Shown here piece by piece: positions 32,381 to 40,774 of a stretch of 64,000 bases of DNA; the stretch's first letter is position 1, and each line of letters opens with the position of its first letter. The stretch is from Enhydrobacter aerosaccus (GTDB taxonomy: Bacteria > Pseudomonadota > Alphaproteobacteria > Reyranellales > Reyranellaceae). The stretch is taken from positions 1,674,001 through 1,738,000 of the forward strand of contig NZ_FUWJ01000001.1 of assembly GCF_900167455.1 (NCBI RefSeq). The letters run 5' to 3'. Position numbers and translations under genes: made by a program. The notes beneath the pieces are model-generated. The model was not told the DNA's origin. It ran no database searches and saw nothing but the letters and a program-made list of their open reading frames with translations.

Positions 32381-33877
32381 TCAAGCCGTCCTGATCCATA
32401 CCGCCTTCACGTTGAGATATTCTTCGAGATGCTGCTTGCCGCTTTCGCGGCCGTAGCCGCTCATCTTGTAGCCACCGAACGGAACCGCCGGATCCATCGC
32501 CTGATAGCAGTTGACCCACACCGAGCCGGCGCGGATCGCCCGGGCCAGGCGATGCGCCTTGCCGACATCGCGTGTCCAGACGCCGCTACCCAGGCCGAAC
32601 GGCGTGGCGTTGCCGCGCTGGATCACCTCCTCGATGTCGGTGAACGGAATCGCCGAGATCACCGGTCCGAAGATCTCCTCCTGGGCGATGCGCATATCGT
32701 CCCGCACGTCGGCGAACACGGTCGGCGGCACGAAATAGCCCTTCTGGTAATCGCCGTCGGTCAGCCGCTCCCCGCCGCTGAGACGTCGCGCGCCTTCCTG
32801 TCGTCCGATGCTGAGATAGTCCGTCACGCGGTCGAGCTGCTCGGCCGAAACGAGCGGCCCGACCTGCGTCTGCGGATCGACACCGTTGCCGACCCGCAGT
32901 TCCTTGGCAAAGGCAGCGACCCTGCCGGTGAATTCCTCATAGACCTTCTTCTCGACGAAGAGCCGGGTGCCCGCGCTGCAGATCTGGCCCGAGTTGGCGA
33001 ACACGGCCATGCTCGCACCGGGCACGGCGGCGTCGAGATCGGCGTCGGCGAAAACGATATCCGGCGACTTGCCGCCCAGCTCCAGCGACACGCGCTTGAG
33101 ATTGCCCGCGGATGCCTGGACGATCTTCTGGCCGGTCAGATGCGATCCGGTGAAAGCCACTTTGTCGACATCCGGATGCGATGCCAGGGCAGCGCCGGCC
33201 GTCTCGCCGTAGCCGGGAACCACATTGACGACACCGGGCGGCACGCCCGCTTCGAGACAGAGTTCCCCCAGCCGCAGTGAGGTGAGCGGCGCCTCCTCCG
33301 CCGGCTTCAACACCACGGTGCAGCCCGTAGCCAGCGCCGGACCGATCTTCCAGATCGTCGCGGTCAAAGGCCCGTTCCACGGAATGATGGCGCCGACCAC
33401 GCCCACCGGCTCCTTGAGCGTGTAGGAAAAGATCTCGCCTGCCAGCGAATTGTCGATCGTCTCGCCGTGCAGCGTGACGGCATGCCCCGCGTAATAGCGC
33501 AGCATGCCGACCGCGCGCTGGCGGTTGTTGCGCGTGCGGCTGATGGGAGCGCCCATGTCGTAGGTATCGAGGGCCGCCAACTCCTCGATATGCCGCTCGA
33601 CCAGGTCGGCCAGCCGCAGCAACAGCATCTGCCGTTCGGCCGGCTTCCACTTGCTCCACGGACCGGCAAAGGCCTTGCGGGCCGCCGCGACGGCGCGGTC
33701 GATGTCCGCGCGGTCACCTTCGGCGACATCGGCCAGGAGCTCGCCGGTCGCCGGATTGCGGGTCTCGAACGTCTTGCCCGACAGCGCCGGCACCCATTTC
33801 CCATCGATCAGCATCAGCTTGGTCTTGCCGTCGACATAGGCCGGATGCTGGGGCGGCCCCTTCTCCATTACCGTCAT
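32381..33877 (-). CDS. Aldehyde dehydrogenase
   Basis: A second aldehyde dehydrogenase, 498 residues and clearly a different subfamily from the first. Signatures are VVGAIIPWNGPLTATIWKI (about 155-173), VSLELGGKSPDI (Glu about 266), ANSGQICSAGTRLF (Cys about 300), QEEIFGPVISAIPF and the C-terminal AVPFGGYKMSGYGRESG. This betaine/phenylacetaldehyde-type pattern gives no exact substrate. The start is fixed by AGGAGG seven bases before ATG 33877. A 24-bp palindrome lies 30 bp upstream, shared in form with the other aldehyde dehydrogenase gene. Confidence 0.9.
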   Translation of the reverse strand: MTVMEKGPPQHPAYVDGKTKLMLIDGKWVPALSGKTFETRNPATGELLADVAEGDRADIDRAVAAARKAFAGPWSKWKPAERQMLLLRLADLVERHIEELAALDTYDMGAPISRTRNNRQRAVGMLRYYAGHAVTLHGETIDNSLAGEIFSYTLKEPVGVVGAIIPWNGPLTATIWKIGPALATGCTVVLKPAEEAPLTSLRLGELCLEAGVPPGVVNVVPGYGETAGAALASHPDVDKVAFTGSHLTGQKIVQASAGNLKRVSLELGGKSPDIVFADADLDAAVPGASMAVFANSGQICSAGTRLFVEKKVYEEFTGRVAAFAKELRVGNGVDPQTQVGPLVSAEQLDRVTDYLSIGRQEGARRLSGGERLTDGDYQKGYFVPPTVFADVRDDMRIAQEEIFGPVISAIPFTDIEEVIQRGNATPFGLGSGVWTRDVGKAHRLARAIRAGSVWVNCYQAMDPAVPFGGYKMSGYGRESGKQHLEEYLNVKAVWIRTA

Positions 33878-33906
33878 GGCGAACCTCCTGGGTTTGGGCA
33901 ATCACG

Positions 33907-33930
33907 CGCTATATTTTAATGAATATATCG
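33907..33930. promoter_or_regulatory. 24-bp palindromic operator, site 2
   Basis: CGCTATATT and AATATATCG form near-perfect arms (one mismatch) around six bases, 30 bp before the aldehyde dehydrogenase start at 33877. It has the same length and core as the site at 29720. Confidence 0.65.
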
Positions 33931-33994
33931 CTAGTTTTCGAAGGCGTCATTTCCCAATGACTATATCGATTGACTTTATCCGCGTGCCGCGCTT

Positions 33995-34018
33995 CGATAT
34001 ATCCATCCCGCTATAGCG
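33995..34018. promoter_or_regulatory. 24-bp palindromic operator, site 3 (imperfect)
   Basis: CGATATAT and CTATAGCG sit at the two ends of a 24-bp window, two mismatches from symmetry. The site ends 11 bp before ATG 34030 of the small frameshifted gene, which is divergent from the aldehyde dehydrogenase. Confidence 0.5.
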
Positions 34019-34029
34019 AAGATCGCAGC

Positions 34030-34414
34030 ATGGAAATCATCGGCAGGCATTTGACGACATGTCAGGTAGATCCGTCGGGGGGAGCGCTTCCGCCTCAACC
34101 TCGAATCGGAGGACGGCAGTCCGGCAACGCTCGTTCTGCCGGCCGACTGCCTGAGATCGTTGCTGATGACGCTGCCTGCCCTGATCGAGCACGCGCTCAA
34201 GGCGCGTTACCAGGACGACACGCTGAAGCTCGTCTATCCGACCGGAAACTGGTCCCTGCAGCAGGCGATGGGCAGCGACCAGACCATCCTTACCCTCGCC
34301 ACGCCGGACGGCTTTGCCGTCGCTTTCGCCCTGTCCCCCAAGGATGTCGACGGGCTTGCTTCGTCCCTGGGCGAGGCCGACCGCATGCCGGCCGACCCCG
34401 TCACCGTCAATTGA
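34030..34414 (+). pseudogene. Small conserved-looking protein, interrupted by a G6 frameshift
   Basis: ATG 34030 reads MEIIGRHLTTCQVDPSG and then breaks. Removing one base from the G6 run at 34077-34082 continues directly into ERFRLNLESEDGSPATLVLP and on to the stop at 34414, giving a smooth 127-residue protein. The second frame has a TAG at 34067 and no start of its own, so the two parts belong together. The family is unknown; the sequence looks like a small soluble alpha/beta protein. Either a recent one-base insertion or a sequencing error in the homopolymer explains it. Confidence 0.65.
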
Positions 34415-34447
34415 CCTGACGCGCGTCGTCAGGATCGTTCGACGCCT

Positions 34448-35536
34448 CTAGCGGGGATCGGTCCGATAGACGGCATTCTCCGCACGCGTATCGGCGATCG
34501 AGAACCAGCGATGCTGGCTGGCCCGGAAGGTCCGCCAGTTCGCGAGGATCTTCTTGAACTGCTCGTTGTTGGCCGCCTCCTCGTCGAGCACGGCTTCGAG
34601 GGCGCCACGCAGCGCCTTGATGATGTCCTCCGGCAGCACCGAGAGCTGCGCTCCCGACGCCACCAGGCGCGCGATCGCTTCCGCGTTCTTGGCGTCGTAG
34701 GAGGCCAGCATGTCCTCGGTGGCAAAGGCGCCGGCATAGCGCAGCGCCGCCTGGTAGCGTGGTGGCAAGCTGGCCCAGGCCTTCTTGCTGATCAGGATCT
34801 GGTTCATCGCCTCGAGTTCCATCACGCCGGGCGTGTAGTAGTACTTGGCGACCTTGTTGAAGCCGAGCCTCTCGTCGTCGTAGGGGCCGACCCATTCGCA
34901 GGCATCGATGGTGCCGCGCTCCAGCGCCGGATAGATGTCGCCGCCGGCGATCTGCTGCGGCACCGCACCGAGCTTGGCCATGACCTTGCCGCCGAATCCG
35001 GCCGTGCGCATCTTGAGGCCGACGAAATCGGCCGGGCTCTTCAGCTCCTTGCGGAACCAGCCGAACATCTGGCCGCCGGTATTGCCCGCCGGGATCGCGA
35101 CCAGGCCGAAGCCGTCATAGACCTCGTCCATCAGCTTGCGGCCGTCGCCGTAGCGCATCCAGGCGTTCTGCATGCGCGGTGTGAGACCGAATGGCAGCGA
35201 GGCGTCGAAGATCACCGACGGATTCTTGCCGATGTAATAGCCCATATAGGTGTGGCCGCATTCGACCGTGCCGTTGGAGACGGCGTCGAGCACCTGCAGG
35301 CCAGGAACAATTTCGCCCGCCGCGAACGGCTGCAGTTCGAACTTGCCGTCGGTCAGTTCGCTGACCACGCGCGCGATTGTCTTGGACGCGCCGTAGAGCG
35401 TGTCCAGACTCTGCGGGTAGCTGGAAACGAGACGCCATTTGATCTGCTCGGTCGTCTGAGCGATTGCCGGGGCGGCGAGCGCGGCCGCTCCCATCGTGGC
35501 TGCTAACGGCGCAAGTTGTCGACGTCTGATACGCAT
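34448..35536 (-). CDS. DctP-family TRAP transporter binding protein
   Basis: Periplasmic receptor of 362 residues of the TRAP DctP family. The leader MRIRRRQLAPLAATMGAAALAAPAIAQT has a twin-arginine look and ends near residue 26. Mature signatures are KWRLVSSYPQSLDTLYGASK, FELQPFAAGEIVPGLQVLDAVSNGTVE and GTIDACEWVGPYDDERLGF, typical of receptors for 2-oxo acids or other carboxylates. The start is fixed by GAGGAGG before ATG 35536. No DctQ/DctM genes are present. A LacI-type operator lies 79 bp upstream, linking it to the nearby LacI regulator. Confidence 0.85.
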   Translation of the reverse strand: MRIRRRQLAPLAATMGAAALAAPAIAQTTEQIKWRLVSSYPQSLDTLYGASKTIARVVSELTDGKFELQPFAAGEIVPGLQVLDAVSNGTVECGHTYMGYYIGKNPSVIFDASLPFGLTPRMQNAWMRYGDGRKLMDEVYDGFGLVAIPAGNTGGQMFGWFRKELKSPADFVGLKMRTAGFGGKVMAKLGAVPQQIAGGDIYPALERGTIDACEWVGPYDDERLGFNKVAKYYYTPGVMELEAMNQILISKKAWASLPPRYQAALRYAGAFATEDMLASYDAKNAEAIARLVASGAQLSVLPEDIIKALRGALEAVLDEEAANNEQFKKILANWRTFRASQHRWFSIADTRAENAVYRTDPR

Positions 35537-35614
35537 GGCGTTCCTCCTCACTTTATGCTCGGTCCTTGGCCATCGAGCTGGACCGTTCTTGATGAAATAC
35601 TACGGGCGCTGAAT

Positions 35615-35628
35615 TGGTATCGCTATCA
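35615..35628. promoter_or_regulatory. Candidate LacI operator upstream of dctP-type gene
   Basis: TGGTATCGCTATCA is a 14-bp near-palindrome with a central CG. It matches, in reverse complement, the site TGGTAGCGATACCA at 37518-37531 beside the lacI-type gene at all but one position. It is in the gap between the SDR and dctP genes. Confidence 0.6.
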
Positions 35629-35646
35629 CAAAAGCGCCGACTGCGT

Positions 35647-36429
35647 TCAGCTCGCAGCCCAGCCGCCATCGACGGACAGCGCCGCGCCGGTCACATCGCG
35701 CCCGTCCGGCCCGCACAGAAACACGGCCAATCCCGCCACGCGATCGGGCTCGACGAACCGACCCGAAGGTTGGCGCGAGGCCATGAACGCCTTCACCGCC
35801 TCGTCATGCGACAGCTTCTCCCGCGCCATGAATTCCGCCAGGCGCTGTTCGATCGCCGGTGTCGACGACGAGCCCGGGCAGATCGCGTTGCAGGTGATGT
35901 TCTGCCCCGCGGTCTCGAGTGCCACTGCTCGGGTGAAGCCGATCAGCGCCGTTTTGGTGGTCACGTAGTCGACGCGGTTCACCGCCCCGCGCAGACCGAA
36001 GATCGAGGAGATGTTGATGATGCGCCCGAAGTCGCGCGCCCGCATGCCCGGCAGCACGAGGCGGGATGTATGGAAGGCGGCGGACAGATTGACCGCAAGC
36101 GCCCGCTCCCAATCCTCCGACCGGAATTGTTCGAGTGGCGCGAAGTGACGGACGACGGCGTTGTTGATCAGGATGTCGACCGCGCCAAAGGCCGCGATCG
36201 CCGCCTCGACCAGAGCGGCCACCTGCGCCGCCTCGCCGATATCCGCTCCATGATGGAGCGCCCGCACCCCATGCCGGGTCTCGACGTCGCGCCGGCGCGC
36301 TTCGATCTCCGCGGCATCGCCGAAGCCGTTGAGCATGACGTTGCAGCCTTCGGCTGCAAGCCGAGAGGCCATGGCGTAGCCCAGACCTTGCGTCGACCCC
36401 GTGATGAGGGCCGATCTCCCCTTGAGCAT
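35647..36429 (-). CDS. Short-chain dehydrogenase (3-hydroxybutyrate dehydrogenase-like)
   Basis: SDR of 260 residues. The cofactor motif TGSTQGLG is at 10-17, NNAVVRHFAPLEQF around 90 replaces the usual NNAG, and the catalytic Tyr-Lys pair appears as DYVTTKTALIGFTRAVALE (Tyr about 154). CPGSSSTPAIEQR and the C-terminal GAALSVDGGW resemble bacterial D-3-hydroxybutyrate dehydrogenases, so a 3-hydroxy acid substrate is plausible. ATG 36429 has AGGAGG upstream. It follows the LacI regulator by 25 bp and precedes the dctP gene, suggesting one regulated unit for uptake and oxidation of a hydroxy acid. Confidence 0.8.
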   Translation of the reverse strand: MLKGRSALITGSTQGLGYAMASRLAAEGCNVMLNGFGDAAEIEARRRDVETRHGVRALHHGADIGEAAQVAALVEAAIAAFGAVDILINNAVVRHFAPLEQFRSEDWERALAVNLSAAFHTSRLVLPGMRARDFGRIINISSIFGLRGAVNRVDYVTTKTALIGFTRAVALETAGQNITCNAICPGSSSTPAIEQRLAEFMAREKLSHDEAVKAFMASRQPSGRFVEPDRVAGLAVFLCGPDGRDVTGAALSVDGGWAAS

Positions 36430-36454
36430 GTCACCAACCTCCTGTTGTCCGCTT

Positions 36455-37474
36455 TCAGGTACTGTCACGCTGGACGATCTCGAACCCGACATCGATCCGC
36501 ACACGCTCGGGCGGTGCGCCGCGCAGCCGGTTCACGAGCAGTTCGGCGCTGCGCCGGCCGATCTCGGCCCGCGGCACCCGCAACGTCGTGACGGTCGGAA
36601 CCGTGTGTCGCAACAAGTCGAGATCGTCGAAGCTTGCGATGGCGATGCGACCGGGCACGTTCCACCCGCGTCGCTGGCATTCGAACAGGGCGCCCAGCGC
36701 CAGCACATCGCCGGCGAAAAAGACGGCATCGATGTCGCTCCCCGTCTGCATCAGGCGGACCAGCGCATCGGCGCCCTCGTTCAGCCCGCCGACCGCTTCG
36801 AGAACAAGATCGTGGTCGACCGGCAAGCCAAGTTCCTTCAAGGCCGCGAGATAGCCGCGTCGCCTCTCCTTGGAGCGGTCGTTGTCGCGGAGCGGCAACG
36901 TGACGAACCCGATCTTGCGATAGCCCAGCCGTCCGAGATGGACGGTCATCGCCTTGGCGGCATCGAAGTTCGAGTAGCTGACGGCCATATCGAGCGGCCG
37001 GGCCACAAGATTGCCGGTCTCGACCACCGGCACACCCGCGACACGCACCAGATCGCATCCCCTCTTGCTGTGCACTGTGTTGTGCAGCACCAAGCCGCAG
37101 ACTCTTTGAGCCAGCAAGGCGGCGACCAGCGCCTCCTCTTCCGCCAGACTGTGACCGCTGTCGGCGATGATCAGATGCAGTCCGTTGGCACGCAGCACGT
37201 CGGAGACCGACTGGATCATGCTGGCATAGAGCGAGTTGCGGATGCTGGGAACGACGAGCCCGACGATGTTCGAGCGCCGCGACGAGAGACTGCCCGCGAT
37301 CCGGTTCGGCAGATAACCGAACTGGCGCACCGCCGCATCGACCTTGCGCCGCATCTTGTCGGACACGGTCCCCGGTTCGCGCAGGGCGCGCGACACGGTC
37401 ATCGGCGAAACGCCGGCATGGCGTGCGATGTCGCCCATCGTGATCGCGCCGCCGCCCCGCCCCTTCTTCTTCAT
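36455..37474 (-). CDS. LacI-family regulator (GntR-like subgroup)
   Basis: Transcriptional regulator of 339 residues. The N-terminal LacI helix-turn-helix and hinge read ITMGDIARHAGVSPMTVSRALREPG, then RRKVDAAVRQFGYLPNRIAGSLSSRRS. The periplasmic-binding-like core follows (VGLVVPSIRNSLYASMIQS; AVFFAGDVLALGALFECQRRG; IAIASFDDLDLLRHTVPTVTTLRVP), closest in pattern to the gluconate-repressor group, so a sugar acid or hydroxy acid effector is likely. ATG 37474 is chosen as it starts just before the helix-turn-helix. It is divergent from the dehydrogenase gene at 37559, with a central-CG palindrome between. Confidence 0.85.
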   Translation of the reverse strand: MKKKGRGGGAITMGDIARHAGVSPMTVSRALREPGTVSDKMRRKVDAAVRQFGYLPNRIAGSLSSRRSNIVGLVVPSIRNSLYASMIQSVSDVLRANGLHLIIADSGHSLAEEEALVAALLAQRVCGLVLHNTVHSKRGCDLVRVAGVPVVETGNLVARPLDMAVSYSNFDAAKAMTVHLGRLGYRKIGFVTLPLRDNDRSKERRRGYLAALKELGLPVDHDLVLEAVGGLNEGADALVRLMQTGSDIDAVFFAGDVLALGALFECQRRGWNVPGRIAIASFDDLDLLRHTVPTVTTLRVPRAEIGRRSAELLVNRLRGAPPERVRIDVGFEIVQRDST

Positions 37475-37517
37475 GCCTCGCCGCCTCGCGTTGACGTCCC
37501 CTTCCGGCACTATAGGA

Positions 37518-37531
37518 TGGTAGCGATACCA
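37518..37531. promoter_or_regulatory. LacI-type operator between lacI and dehydrogenase genes
   Basis: TGGTAGCGATACCA is palindromic (arms TGGTA/TACCA around a central CG), the form expected for LacI-family operators. It lies 27 bp before the dehydrogenase ATG and 43 bp before the regulator start, so it can control both. Confidence 0.65.
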
Positions 37532-37558
37532 AAATCACGCGCTTCAGGGAGAAACGGC

Positions 37559-38455
37559 ATGACGGACCAGCTCGTGGGCTTCATCGGTGTCGGACGCATG
37601 GGCGGCCCGATGGCGTCGCGCCTGCTCGATGCGGGATATCGCCTCTGCATCTACGACGTCTCGGCCGAGGCCACGGCCCCCTTCGCCGCTCGCGGCGCGC
37701 AGCTCGCTGCCTCGCCGGCCGAAGTCGCTTCGTCGGCCGACATCGTGCTTGTCAGCCTGCCGACGCCCGACATCGTTCGGCAGGTGGCGTTGGGTGGCAA
37801 TGCAGGCGTCATCAACGGCTCGAAAGTGCGCCTGATGATCGACCTGTCGACCACCGGGCCTGGGGTAGCGACCGAAGTCGCGGCCAAGCTCGCCGAGCGC
37901 CGCATCGGCTGGGTGGATGCTCCCGTGAGCGGCGGCGTGACCGGCGCGAAGGCCGGCACGCTCGCGGTCATGGTTTCTTGCCCTCAGAAGACGCTCGGCG
38001 AGATCGAGCCGATCCTCAAGACCTTCGGGAAGACGTTCTACACCGGCGACAAGCCGGGCCTGGCTCAGACCGCGAAGCTCGCCAACAACCTGCTGGCCGG
38101 CGCCGCCCTCGTCGCGACCTCGGAAGTGATGGCCATGGGCGTGAAGGCCGGCCTCGATGCCAAGGTGCTGATCGACATCATCAATGCCTCGAGCGGCCGC
38201 AACAGCGCCACGCAGGACAAGTTTCCGCGCGCCATCCTGCCCGGCACGTTCGATTTCGGTTTCGCGACCGGCCTGTCCTACAAGGACGTCCGGCTCTGCG
38301 TCGACGAGGCGGAAGCGCTGGGCGTTCCCATGGTGGTCGGCGCCGCCGTGCGCGAGATGCTGGCCGTCACCAAGGCCCGCTTCGGCGCCGACTCGGACTT
38401 CACCAGCGTCGCCAAGCTGCTTGAGGAATGGGCTGGCGTGAAGATCCGCGCCTGA
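37559..38455 (+). CDS. 3-hydroxyisobutyrate dehydrogenase-family oxidoreductase
   Basis: NAD(P)-dependent beta-hydroxyacid dehydrogenase of 298 residues. It has the Rossmann motif VGFIGVGRMGGPMASRLL (about 6-23), the substrate-binding DAPVSGGVTGAKAGTLAVMV (about 120-139), the catalytic Lys in QTAKLANNLL (about 173) and the second helical domain with DIINASSGRNSATQDKFPR. Family members act on 3-hydroxyisobutyrate, tartronate semialdehyde or related acids. Divergence from a GntR-like LacI regulator, with an operator between, makes a sugar-acid or hydroxy-acid pathway likely. Confidence 0.85.
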   Translation: MTDQLVGFIGVGRMGGPMASRLLDAGYRLCIYDVSAEATAPFAARGAQLAASPAEVASSADIVLVSLPTPDIVRQVALGGNAGVINGSKVRLMIDLSTTGPGVATEVAAKLAERRIGWVDAPVSGGVTGAKAGTLAVMVSCPQKTLGEIEPILKTFGKTFYTGDKPGLAQTAKLANNLLAGAALVATSEVMAMGVKAGLDAKVLIDIINASSGRNSATQDKFPRAILPGTFDFGFATGLSYKDVRLCVDEAEALGVPMVVGAAVREMLAVTKARFGADSDFTSVAKLLEEWAGVKIRA

Positions 38456-38467
38456 CCCGAACGAAGA

Positions 38468-39523
38468 CTACGCGGCGTAGGCACTCGCCGTCAGGGACGG
38501 CCAGAGTGCCTGCGGCCCCGCCTTGGCAAAGGCCGAGCCGATCTTTTCGCCCCAGAAGGTCTCGCTGCCGAAATCGCGCCGCCACACCCAGAGCCGCCGA
38601 GTGTAATGGTGCAGGATGTGCTCGTGGGTGAAACCCATCGCGCCCATCGACTGGTGCGCGATCGCGGCGATTCGCTGCGCGAAGTCCGAAGTCTGGCTCT
38701 TGGCCGCGGCGATCGAGAAGCTTCCGCCGTCGGCAAAGCCACCCTCGTCCGCGTCGCGCGCCGCCGCCTCCGCCGCGGCAATGGTCGCCGCCACGTAGCT
38801 CGCCAGCTCGGCCAGCATCTGCTGGATCGCCTGGAAGGTCGAGATCGGACGGCCGAACTGGACGCGCTGCTTGCAATACTCGACCGCGGTGCCCAGCACC
38901 TTGTCGGCTGCGCCGGCCATCTGCATGGCCCGCACAAGCGCAGCCAGGGCATAGGCGCGCTCGCCGTCGGCGGGGCTCGCTCCGACGAATTCGCAGACTG
39001 CCTTGTCGAAGCTCACCGTACCGTAGGGTTCGCCAGCGTGGCTTGGCGTCTCGGTAACGGTGGCGTTGGCGGCCGGAACGACGGCGACCTTCGGCCCTTC
39101 GGTCGTCGCGGCAACGCCGACGAAGCGATCGGCGACGGAGGCGAAGGGTACACGCGTTACAGTCCCGCGAAGTCGATTGCCCTCCAAGGTCAGGGCGCCC
39201 AGAGCGACGGTGCTCGGTCCGGCTGCTGGCACACCACCAGCGCGGGCCACCAGCAGGTTGGCAAGCGCCGTCTCCGCCAGCGGTACGGGCACCGCATGCG
39301 CGCCGGCCAGGCGCAGCAAGGCCAGCATATCGGCCAGCGTACCGCCCGCGCCGCCCTTGTCCTCATCCACGGCGATCAGCGGCAGGCCCATCTCCTCGAT
39401 CTCTTTCCATAGATCGGCAGGCCACACGCCCTTCTCGACGCCATTCACGACCTCGCGTCCGCAGCGCTCGGTAAAGAAGCGGTCGGCGGTCTCCAGCAGC
39501 ATGTCGCGGGTTTCGCGGTCCAT
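38468..39523 (-). CDS. Acyl-CoA dehydrogenase (short member of pair)
   Basis: FAD enzyme of 351 residues related to acyl-CoA dehydrogenases. The N-terminal helical domain contains DLWKEIEEMGLPLIAVDEDKGGAGG (about 34-58), and the C-terminal helical bundle contains QFGRPISTFQAIQQMLAELAS and HQSMGAMGFTHEHILHHYTRRL. The middle beta domain is short and divergent, as in non-canonical subunits that pair with a second acyl-CoA dehydrogenase. ATG 39523 follows GGAGAAGGA. It starts 16 bp after the stop of another acyl-CoA dehydrogenase, so the two likely form a heteromeric enzyme. Confidence 0.85.
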   Translation of the reverse strand: MDRETRDMLLETADRFFTERCGREVVNGVEKGVWPADLWKEIEEMGLPLIAVDEDKGGAGGTLADMLALLRLAGAHAVPVPLAETALANLLVARAGGVPAAGPSTVALGALTLEGNRLRGTVTRVPFASVADRFVGVAATTEGPKVAVVPAANATVTETPSHAGEPYGTVSFDKAVCEFVGASPADGERAYALAALVRAMQMAGAADKVLGTAVEYCKQRVQFGRPISTFQAIQQMLAELASYVAATIAAAEAAARDADEGGFADGGSFSIAAAKSQTSDFAQRIAAIAHQSMGAMGFTHEHILHHYTRRLWVWRRDFGSETFWGEKIGSAFAKAGPQALWPSLTASAYAA

Positions 39524-39539
39524 TGTCCTTCTCCCCCTC

Positions 39540-40703
39540 TCAGCGCAACCCGAGGCCGCGGGCAACGATGCCGCGCAGCACCTGCGTGGTCCCGCCCTGG
39601 ATGGTGTAACTCGGCGCCATCATCGTGGCGTATTGGGCGACGTCGAGGAAATCGGCCATGTCCTCTTCCGTCGTCGCATCCGATTCGGCCAGGACCCGCG
39701 CCACCTCCGGCAGATCCTGCTGGTAGATGGTGCCGAGATCCTTCACCAGCGACGCTTCGATCGCCGGCGACTTTCCGCCCTGCATCATGCCCGCCACCGC
39801 CACCGACATCTGGCGCAACGTCCATAGCCGGGCGATCAGGCGCCCCAGGATGGAAGCGGCGCGGTTCGCCGGTTGTCGGCCCAGCACGCGCACGAGCTCG
39901 CGCAGGACATAGAAGTTCTGCATGAAGCGCTCCGGCCCCGACCGCTCGAAGGCCAGTTCGCTGGTGACCTGCAGCCAGCCGTCGCCTTCATTACCGATCA
40001 GGCAGCTTTCGGGAATGAAGGCGTCACTGAAGGTCACCTCGTTCCAGTCGTGCCGGCCAGCCAGGTTGATGATCGGCCGGATCGTGACGCCCGGTGTCTT
40101 GAGATCGACCAGAATCTGGCTCAGGCCCTTGTGGCGGTCGCCATGCTGGCCCGACGTGCGCACCAGGGCGATGCAGTAGTGGTTGCGATGTGCGCCCGAG
40201 GTCCAGACCTTGGTACCGTTGACGCGAAAGCCGCCCGGCGCCGCCTCGGCACGGGTGCGAACCGATGCAAGGTCGGATCCCGAGTCCGGCTCGCTCATGC
40301 CGATGCTGAAGAAGCACTCGCCGCGCGTGATGCGCGGCAGAATGGCCTGCCGCTGCTCCTCGCTACCGAAGCGCAGCAGCAGCGGCCCGGACTGGCGATC
40401 GGCGACCCAATGCGAACCGGCGGGAGCGCTGTTGCCGAGCAATTCCTCCGTAACCACGTAGCGCTCAAGGAAACTCCGCTCCGAGCCGCCATACTTCTTG
40501 GGCCAGGTGATGCCGATCCAACCCTTCTTGCCCAATTCCCGGCTGAACTCGGGAGACGGGGTATTCCAGCTCGCGAACCGATCCTCGGTCTCGATGTGCG
40601 GCAAAGTCTCCTTGAGGAAGCTTCTCACTTCCTCCCGCAACGCCTCGGCCTCTGGCGGCAGGTGAAAGGGCGGAAATTCGAGCTTGGGAATGGACATCGT
40701 CAT
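39540..40703 (-). CDS. Acyl-CoA dehydrogenase
   Basis: FAD-dependent acyl-CoA dehydrogenase of 387 residues. The order of motifs is standard: GWIGITWPKKYGGSERSFLERYV (about 62-84), FFSIGMSEPDSGSDLASVRTRA (about 127-148), NGTKVWTSGAHRNHYCIALVRT, DVAQYATMMAPSYTIQGGTTQV and the C-terminal LRGIVARGLGLR. ATG 40703 starts MTMSIPKLEF. It is the first gene of a two-gene unit with the shorter dehydrogenase. Neighbouring dehydrogenase and SDR genes suggest oxidation of a branched or substituted acid, but the substrate is open. Confidence 0.9.
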   Translation of the reverse strand: MTMSIPKLEFPPFHLPPEAEALREEVRSFLKETLPHIETEDRFASWNTPSPEFSRELGKKGWIGITWPKKYGGSERSFLERYVVTEELLGNSAPAGSHWVADRQSGPLLLRFGSEEQRQAILPRITRGECFFSIGMSEPDSGSDLASVRTRAEAAPGGFRVNGTKVWTSGAHRNHYCIALVRTSGQHGDRHKGLSQILVDLKTPGVTIRPIINLAGRHDWNEVTFSDAFIPESCLIGNEGDGWLQVTSELAFERSGPERFMQNFYVLRELVRVLGRQPANRAASILGRLIARLWTLRQMSVAVAGMMQGGKSPAIEASLVKDLGTIYQQDLPEVARVLAESDATTEEDMADFLDVAQYATMMAPSYTIQGGTTQVLRGIVARGLGLR

Positions 40704-40774
40704 TCTCGACAGTTGGATCACCTCTCTGTGTCGGCTAATTCTTGGGCGCGCAACCTGGGAGTTTCGAGGGTCGA

